From Zhihengliuella halotolerans (GTDB lineage: Bacteria; Actinomycetota; Actinomycetes; Actinomycetales; Micrococcaceae), in NCBI RefSeq assembly GCF_004217565.1, contig NZ_SHLA01000001.1:1178001-1242000 (forward strand): a DNA stretch of 64,000 nt, in the 5' to 3' direction. How positions within the stretch are numbered: position 1 is the stretch's first letter; each line of letters starts with the position of its first letter. The notes below the pieces were generated by a model that was not told the origin of the DNA, did not search any database, and saw only the letters and a list, made by a program, of their open reading frames with translations. Positions 58,779 through 64,000 of this stretch are shown here, in pieces. Both the position numbers and the translations under genes were made by a program.

Positions 58779-59951
58779 CTACAGACCGGTATCCGCGAAC
58801 AGTGCCAGCTCCTGCGGCCCGATGACGTCCAGCGAACGCTGTTGGCGGACACGGAAGGCGGCGGTCTCGCTCATCCGCAGGTACATTTCCGGGTCGGCAT
58901 GCACACGCTCGAGTGCTTCGACGAGTTCGACCGCGCTGTCCATCGGCGCCAACCAGGCGTCTTCGCCGTTGGTGACGAAGTCCGGAATGGCATCCACCGC
59001 GTGGGTAATCGGGACCAGACCCGAACTCATGGCTTCGTCCCGGGAGACTCCCTGGGTGTCCTTGCGGCTGGGCACCAGGAATGTCCCGTGCCGGGCGTGC
59101 AGCCCCGGGACCTCACGCTGCGCCACGAAGCCGCGCTGCAAATCCACGTTCTCCAGGTGGGCGATCCTGCCCGTCAGATCGTCCCAGTAGTCACCGTCGC
59201 CGACGAGTGTGAACCGCATCTCCTTGAACCAGTCACGCCGGGAGCCCAGCTCGATGGCTCGCACCGCGAGGTCGTTGCCGTAGAAGCGGCGGTTGAAGGG
59301 CCTCAGCAGCAAAACCTTGAGTCGTTCATCCGCATTCTTCTTGCGGTAGCCGAAGAGCGACGTGTCGACAGGATTGTGGATGACGGACGACTTCTCCGGA
59401 ACAAACCCCATGTCCGGACCGAAAACGTGATCGCGGAACCACGCGGAGACGAAAACCGCCTGTAGACGATCGGCTTGCTCGTCGAAATAGGACTGGTAGA
59501 AGTCACGCGTCCTCGCGTTGTGCTCGTCTCTCCCGCGGACCCACTCTCGAAGGTCTCGTCCGGAATCGATGTGCTCCCACCACCGGCGATGCCAGCCGTC
59601 GGCACCGTAGCCGTGGAACCACACGACGGTTTCGACGTCGGACCCGAAGCCACGCAGGCATTCGCCGAGCCGCGGCGTCAGGAAATGGACCAGTAGTTTG
59701 CGTACGCCCCGATGGGCAACCTCGCTACGCAGGGCAGCGTCGTCGCCGACGGTCACCGGCACGCCGTCGAAGACGTAGGTCTCCGGTTCCGTGACCCGAC
59801 GGTCGTAGTCGAAGACCCGCACATCGAAACCCTGGGCGCGGTAATACCGCACCCTAGTGTGCACGAATGCCTTGTTGTACAGGTCGTCAGCGGACGGATA
59901 GCCCGATGTCACGACCAAGTACGGGTGCTTCCCGCGATGGGTGTCCTGCAA
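58779..59951 (-). CDS. Glycosyltransferase, GT4-like
   Basis: A 390-residue GT-B-fold glycosyltransferase. SSVIHNPVDTSLF, the nucleotide-sugar segment VLLLRPFNRRFYGNDLAVRAI, and the C-terminal GTFLVPSRKDTQGVSRDEAMSSGLVPI (the E-x7-E region of GT4) are visible. The start is TTG 59951, preceded by AAAGGGG. It probably adds a sugar to the surface glycan; donor and acceptor are unknown. It heads a two-gene unit with the coiled-coil gene. Confidence 0.88.
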   Translation of the reverse strand: MQDTHRGKHPYLVVTSGYPSADDLYNKAFVHTRVRYYRAQGFDVRVFDYDRRVTEPETYVFDGVPVTVGDDAALRSEVAHRGVRKLLVHFLTPRLGECLRGFGSDVETVVWFHGYGADGWHRRWWEHIDSGRDLREWVRGRDEHNARTRDFYQSYFDEQADRLQAVFVSAWFRDHVFGPDMGFVPEKSSVIHNPVDTSLFGYRKKNADERLKVLLLRPFNRRFYGNDLAVRAIELGSRRDWFKEMRFTLVGDGDYWDDLTGRIAHLENVDLQRGFVAQREVPGLHARHGTFLVPSRKDTQGVSRDEAMSSGLVPITHAVDAIPDFVTNGEDAWLAPMDSAVELVEALERVHADPEMYLRMSETAAFRVRQQRSLDVIGPQELALFADTGL

Positions 59952-60212
59952 GAATTGCCCCTTTCATTTCCGTGCCGCCCGACCCGATCGGCCAGCACGC
60001 CCCAGACTCCACGTCAGCGGGCAGTTCGCCCAGATAGACGGTGGCTCGCCGTTCCGCTTCAGTCTAGTGCCTGCGCCCCTTTGCTAGCATGACAGTCGTC
60101 GCCTCGACGGTATGAATCAGCTGCGGAACTGCTGGGGGTTCCAAGGGAATACTCGGATTGCCGTCCTAAGCTTCAGGCGATACACACCAACGAATGAAAT
60201 GAGAGTCATCGA

Positions 60213-61535
60213 GTGAAAATCTCTGTGATCGGAACCGGCTACCTCGGAGCGACCCATGCCGCCGGCATGGCGGAACTCGGCTTCGAGGTCATCGGCCTCG
60301 ACGTTGACCCCGCCAAGATCGAGCGCCTCTCCCAGGGGATCCTGCCCTTCCACGAGCCCGGGCTGAGTGAACTCATCCAGCGCCACGTCGAATCGGGGCG
60401 TCTCCGGTTCACGACCGACTACACGGAGGTCGGCGAATGGGCGGACGTCCACTTCGTCGGCGTCGGGACGCCTCAGATCTCCGGCCAGTACGGCGCGGAC
60501 CTGACCTACGTGAACGCTGCGGTGGATTCGCTGCTCGAGCACATCACCAAGGACGCGCTGATCGTCGGAAAGTCGACGGTTCCCGTCGGGACCGCGGCCC
60601 GCCTGTCCGAGCGCGTGGCCGAGAAGGCCAAGGAGGGCATCGAGGTCTCTCTTGCGTGGAATCCCGAGTTCCTGCGCGAGGGTTTCGCCGTCGAGGACAC
60701 GCTGACACCGGACCGTCTTGTCTTCGGTGTCAGCAACGAGCGCGATGAACAAACCCTGCGCTCGGTCTACGCCAAGATCCTCGACATCGGCACGCCGCTG
60801 ATCGTCACGGACTTCGAAACGGCAGAGCTCGTGAAGGTCGCCGCGAACGCCTTCCTCGCGACGAAGATTTCCTTCATCAACGCCTTCTCAGAGGTCACCG
60901 AGACCGTCGGCGGCGACATCCGCACCCTGGCCGATGCCCTCGGCCACGACACCCGTATCGGTCGCCGCTTCTTGAACGCCGGCATCGGCTTCGGCGGCGG
61001 CTGCCTCCCCAAGGACATTCGGGCCCTGCAGGCACGCGTCTCCGAACTCGGCGTCGACCGTGCCATGAATTTCCTCGCCGACGTCGACGACGTGAACCTT
61101 CGCCGTCGCGACCGGGCAATCTATCTGGCCGAGACGATGCTCGGTGGTGACGTGAAGGGGCGCGAAGTTGCCGTTCTCGGCGTGACCTTCAAACCGGAGA
61201 GCGACGACGTTCGCGACTCGCCTGCTCTGGATGTCGCTGCGCGGCTCCACGAGATGGGTGCCGAGGTCACTGTCTACGACCCGCAGGGCAATGCGAACGC
61301 CGCCGGCCGGTTCCCGCGCCTCAACTACGTCGATTCGCTCGCCGAGGCGGCACGCGGTTCAGAGCTGACGATGCTCTTGACGGAGTGGAACGAGTTCAAG
61401 GCACTGACCCCGCAGAGCCTCAAGAACGATGTCGGTGCGCACCGATTCATCGATGCGCGCAACGTCCTCGACGCTGACGCCTGGGAGGCCGCCGGCTGGG
61501 ACTTCGCCGCCTTCGGCCGCAAGTACGACGCCTAA
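60213..61535 (+). CDS. ugd: UDP-glucose/UDP-sugar 6-dehydrogenase
   Basis: A 440-residue dehydrogenase of the UDPGDH/MDH superfamily with the NAD motif VIGTGYLGATHA (5-16) and catalytic C264 in GFGGGCLPKD. It oxidises a UDP-hexose, most likely UDP-glucose to UDP-glucuronate, twice without releasing the aldehyde. The N-terminal, central and C-terminal Rossmann domains are complete. GTG 60213. The 261 bases between it and the divergent GT4 gene hold no gene. It probably feeds the surface polymer. Confidence 0.93.
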   Translation: MKISVIGTGYLGATHAAGMAELGFEVIGLDVDPAKIERLSQGILPFHEPGLSELIQRHVESGRLRFTTDYTEVGEWADVHFVGVGTPQISGQYGADLTYVNAAVDSLLEHITKDALIVGKSTVPVGTAARLSERVAEKAKEGIEVSLAWNPEFLREGFAVEDTLTPDRLVFGVSNERDEQTLRSVYAKILDIGTPLIVTDFETAELVKVAANAFLATKISFINAFSEVTETVGGDIRTLADALGHDTRIGRRFLNAGIGFGGGCLPKDIRALQARVSELGVDRAMNFLADVDDVNLRRRDRAIYLAETMLGGDVKGREVAVLGVTFKPESDDVRDSPALDVAARLHEMGAEVTVYDPQGNANAAGRFPRLNYVDSLAEAARGSELTMLLTEWNEFKALTPQSLKNDVGAHRFIDARNVLDADAWEAAGWDFAAFGRKYDA

Positions 61536-61546
61536 CAGCACCGCTG

Positions 61547-61583
61547 AGAAGGGGGCCACGACCGCTGGTCGTGACCCCCTTCT
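61547..61583. terminator. Bidirectional terminator between ugd and the acyltransferase gene
   Basis: A 17-position stem with one mismatch (61547-61563 with 61567-61583), three-base loop, 11 bases past the ugd stop. Confidence 0.85.
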
Positions 61584-61597
61584 ACAGCTAAGCGGTC

Positions 61598-63637
61598 CTA
61601 GGTTTCATCCGCGGCGAATCCGACGAGCTTCAGTTGGTCGAGCAGCGGTCCGGCCAGCGTCCTCGAGTATGTCGCGGTGAGATGGGCCGGGTCACGGTAG
61701 ATCACGACGTTGCCCGCGACGGCGGGACAGTAGTCCGAGCGGCAGAAGTAGTCGGTCAGGTCTGCGACGAAGACCGAGTCCGGAAGTATCACATCGTCGA
61801 TATTCGGGATCGACTCTTGCCGAAGATCCCCCCGGTCCCGCCCGCACTGCGTCGTGAAGTCATCAGCCGATCCGAGGCAGTCGAGGAAGTCTGCACTCAT
61901 GCGGGGATTGTCACGCAGGGCGACGATCGGCGTTCCCGGCGAGAGCGCCGTGAACTCGCTCCAGCGGTCTACGTACCCTGGCGGAACCACCTCGTCGGCA
62001 CCGATGCTTCGCGTCGCGGTCGTGACGACAAGTTCGGGTTCCATCTCGGCGATCCGGCGAGTCGCCTCACGGTTCCACTCGCCACATGAATCGTCGCGGT
62101 ATCCGTTCTCGACGCCTGGCGTGCTCCAAGGGCAACTGCTCTTGGTCATCGAGACGATCCGTATGGGGTGGTCTTCGGCGATCGTTTCGAGGGCAGGCAG
62201 CCAGTGGGCGGAATGGCTGCCACCGACGAGGACAACGGTCCGCTCCGAGTCAGCGGCACCGTAGACGCATTCGACGACGGCGGGGTCTTCAATGTCCTGG
62301 TGGCACCCGTCGTCGTACATCGCCGGGTTGTCGAGCGGTACCGCGACAAGGTCCGGCACGACTGGTTCTTCCAGGGACGTCCTGCCATTCTCGGACACGA
62401 AACTCCGGGCCCCCTGCGACGTGGCCGTGTCCGTTGACGCATTCGGAACTGCGACGGCGAGGTACGACCAGCCCTGGATGCCGAGGACCAGGACGAGGAT
62501 CGTCGCTCCGCCAAGGAGCAGCCGGCCGGCCGAACCGACGCGTTTGTCCTTCAAGCGCCGCCAGACGGGCCGTTCCACGAAACGGGCGGTCAGTGCGGAA
62601 AGCCCGATGGCGGCGGCGATGATCACGACGCCCCAGATCGGATGTACACGGTCCACACCCATCAAGGCCAAGCTGAAGACCAGCAAGGGCCAGTGCCAGA
62701 GATAGATGCCGTAGGAGACCCCGCCGAGCCAGACCATGGCTGGATGGGACAGGAATCGATCCGCACCGTACCGTCCGTAACCCCCCGAGCCGACGATCAC
62801 CAGCACCGCGCCCAGAGCGGGAACGAGGGCTACGTAGCCTGGAAAACTCGTGGAGACCGGTAGCAGAAGCCCGCTGGAGACGACGATGGCCAAGCCGGTC
62901 CAGACGGCGACGGCCCCGCCCCTGCCGACCAGCGCGCGCCGGACCACCAGGGCCACCAGGCCGCCGAGCGCGAACTCCCAGACTCGAGTTCCGGTGTGGA
63001 AGTAAGCAACCGGCTGATCGACGGCGGTGTAGTAGATCGAGAAGGCCAGGGAGACCACGAAGAGCGTGCCAAGCGACCAGACGAGGAGCCGGTACGTCGA
63101 GATGGCGAGGTGCCGCGACGCGAAAAGGACGAGAGCGAAGACCACGGCCCAGATGGCGTAGAACTGACCCTGGATCGACATCGCCCAGAAGTGCTGAACG
63201 GGGCTCGATCCCTCCCCTTGCGCGAGATAGTCCGTCGCCTTGGCGATCAGCGCCCAGTTCTCCCCGTACAGCGCCGAGGCCGTGATCTCGTCCCACGCGG
63301 CCAAGCGCCGGGCCGGCGGTAGAAGGACCAGCGACGCGGCGAACACGACGGCGAGGACCGTCAGTGCATGAGGCAGCAGGCGCGTGGCCAAGCGGCTGAA
63401 GAATCCTGAATAGGAGATGCGCCCCTCACGGGTGAGCATCGTGTAGAGCGTGGTGGTGATCAGGAACCCGGCGACCACGAAGAAGACGTCGACACCGCCG
63501 GAAACTCGACCCAGGTAGATGTGATAGACCGCCACGAGAATCGACGCCACCGCACGGAGTCCCTCGATCTCAGGGCGAAAACGCTTGTCGATCGATGGCA
63601 GGGCAGAACTGACCGCCTGCCTGGTGTCCAAGGCCAC
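61598..63637 (-). CDS. Membrane O-acyltransferase (OafA/acyltransferase-3) with C-terminal SGNH-like domain
   Basis: A 679-residue two-part protein. The first ~390 residues are the acyltransferase-3 domain with about ten membrane helices, beginning FRPEIEGLRAVASILVAVYH. The C-terminal, probably extracytoplasmic part (about 430-679) is SGNH-like: GGSHSAHWLPAL near 472 holds the Ser block (canonical GDSH has Asp where this has Gly), and RDPAHLTATYSR holds the Asp-x-x-His block. It transfers acyl groups to surface glycans in relatives. GTG start, GGAGGGGG upstream. Confidence 0.9.
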   Translation of the reverse strand: MALDTRQAVSSALPSIDKRFRPEIEGLRAVASILVAVYHIYLGRVSGGVDVFFVVAGFLITTTLYTMLTREGRISYSGFFSRLATRLLPHALTVLAVVFAASLVLLPPARRLAAWDEITASALYGENWALIAKATDYLAQGEGSSPVQHFWAMSIQGQFYAIWAVVFALVLFASRHLAISTYRLLVWSLGTLFVVSLAFSIYYTAVDQPVAYFHTGTRVWEFALGGLVALVVRRALVGRGGAVAVWTGLAIVVSSGLLLPVSTSFPGYVALVPALGAVLVIVGSGGYGRYGADRFLSHPAMVWLGGVSYGIYLWHWPLLVFSLALMGVDRVHPIWGVVIIAAAIGLSALTARFVERPVWRRLKDKRVGSAGRLLLGGATILVLVLGIQGWSYLAVAVPNASTDTATSQGARSFVSENGRTSLEEPVVPDLVAVPLDNPAMYDDGCHQDIEDPAVVECVYGAADSERTVVLVGGSHSAHWLPALETIAEDHPIRIVSMTKSSCPWSTPGVENGYRDDSCGEWNREATRRIAEMEPELVVTTATRSIGADEVVPPGYVDRWSEFTALSPGTPIVALRDNPRMSADFLDCLGSADDFTTQCGRDRGDLRQESIPNIDDVILPDSVFVADLTDYFCRSDYCPAVAGNVVIYRDPAHLTATYSRTLAGPLLDQLKLVGFAADET

Positions 63638-63712
63638 CTAGTTCCCCCTCCGGTTTCTTCTGCGTCAAGAATATCAGTCGACGCACGCCGGAGAGCTCGC
63701 CCTGTCGGCCTG

Positions 63713-64000
63713 CTAGAGGACCCCTGATTCCTTGAAACGCTTGGCGATTTCGGGGGCGAGGTTCTCCGCGTAGGTGTGCGAGATGTGACTCTTGTCGTAG
63801 TAGGTCACGATGCCGCCGATGAGGGCGTGGCAGGAGTCGTCCCGGCAGAAGAAGTCTTTCGTCTCGATGAAGTGGAACCGCTCATCGTCGATTCCCTCGG
63901 CGGCCGCTCGAAGATTCTGGGTCCGGGGGAATGACTTTTCTTCACTGAGGGAACAGAGCTCCACGTCGTCAGGGTTCTCGGCCACGCAGGTCGGCCCGTC
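63713..64000 (-). CDS. C-terminal part of a second SGNH/acyltransferase protein, truncated by the window
   Basis: The visible frame is 95 codons ending at 63713 and is open through the window edge at 64000, so this is a fragment. KDFFCRDDSCHALIGGIVTYYDKSHISHTYAENLAPE matches the layout of the C-terminus of the preceding protein (CRSDYC..., RDPAHLTATYSR), with the Asp-x-x-His block intact (DKSH). It is almost certainly a paralogue in tandem with it; the acyltransferase part would lie beyond the window. Confidence 0.8.
   Translation of the reverse strand, partial: DGPTCVAENPDDVELCSLSEEKSFPRTQNLRAAAEGIDDERFHFIETKDFFCRDDSCHALIGGIVTYYDKSHISHTYAENLAPEIAKRFKESGVL

Overview
The window reads as a chromosomal segment of a high-GC Gram-positive bacterium, most likely a member of the Micrococcales near the Micrococcaceae (Arthrobacter or Kocuria type). 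Support comes from family-level markers: WhiA, OpcA, DUF2469, DUF3145, a DUF222/HNH protein, the actinobacterial form of glucose-6-phosphate isomerase, and gene order that follows known actinobacterial clusters. These clusters are thrS-HIT-pgsA, tkt-tal-pgi-zwf-opcA, uvrC-rapZ-yvcK-whiA-gap-pgk-tpi-secG, comM-dprA-xerC, rpsP-KH-rimM-trmD-rplS-lepB-rnhB and ftsY/amtB/glnB/ffh. Species was not determined.

Layout. 1-2.3 kb (+): the end of an M3 metallopeptidase and a GNAT-like protein. 2.4-7.9 kb (-): pdxS, a phosphatidylinositol-phosphate synthase, a HIT protein, thrS and ctaB. 8.2-15.6 kb (+): a pentose-phosphate operon tkt-tal-pgi-zwf-opcA. 15.7-19.1 kb (-): gap-pgk-tpiA-secG, preceded by sodA. 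20.3-29.6 kb (-): uvrA, then gph-plsC-uvrC-rapZ-yvcK-whiA. 29.6-31.2 kb: a GntR regulator and a PrsW-like membrane protease, divergent. 31.3-36.5 kb (-): DUF3145, xerC, dprA, comM, yraN, DUF2469. 36.6-41.4 kb (-): rnhB, two signal peptidases, rplS, trmD, rimM, a KH protein and rpsP. 41.7-46.5 kb (-): ffh, glnB, amtB, ftsY. 46.5-49.6 kb: an MFS transporter and a DUF222/HNH protein lying between ftsY and smc. 49.7-53.3 kb (-): smc. 53.4-64.0 kb: a cell-surface glycopolymer locus with an ABC exporter, two glycosyltransferases each beside a small coiled-coil protein, a UDP-sugar dehydrogenase, and two acyltransferase/SGNH proteins, the second cut by the window end.

Functionally the first 36 kb is central carbon metabolism, DNA repair, recombination and envelope precursor synthesis. 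The middle is translation and protein export (SRP, FtsY, SecG, signal peptidases) with nitrogen uptake. The last 10 kb is the accessory part and the best place to look for something undescribed.

The regulatory signals are informative. A GlnR-type operator lies upstream of amtB, and a LexA-like box lies inside the uvrA promoter. Several promoters have a -10 element exactly six bases before the start codon, which predicts leaderless mRNAs. Long near-perfect palindromes close most transcription units. Several conserved clusters lack their expected partner here (pdxT, patA/pimA, pgl, glnD); whether these are elsewhere in the genome cannot be told from this window. No tRNA, rRNA, CRISPR array or insertion sequence was seen.
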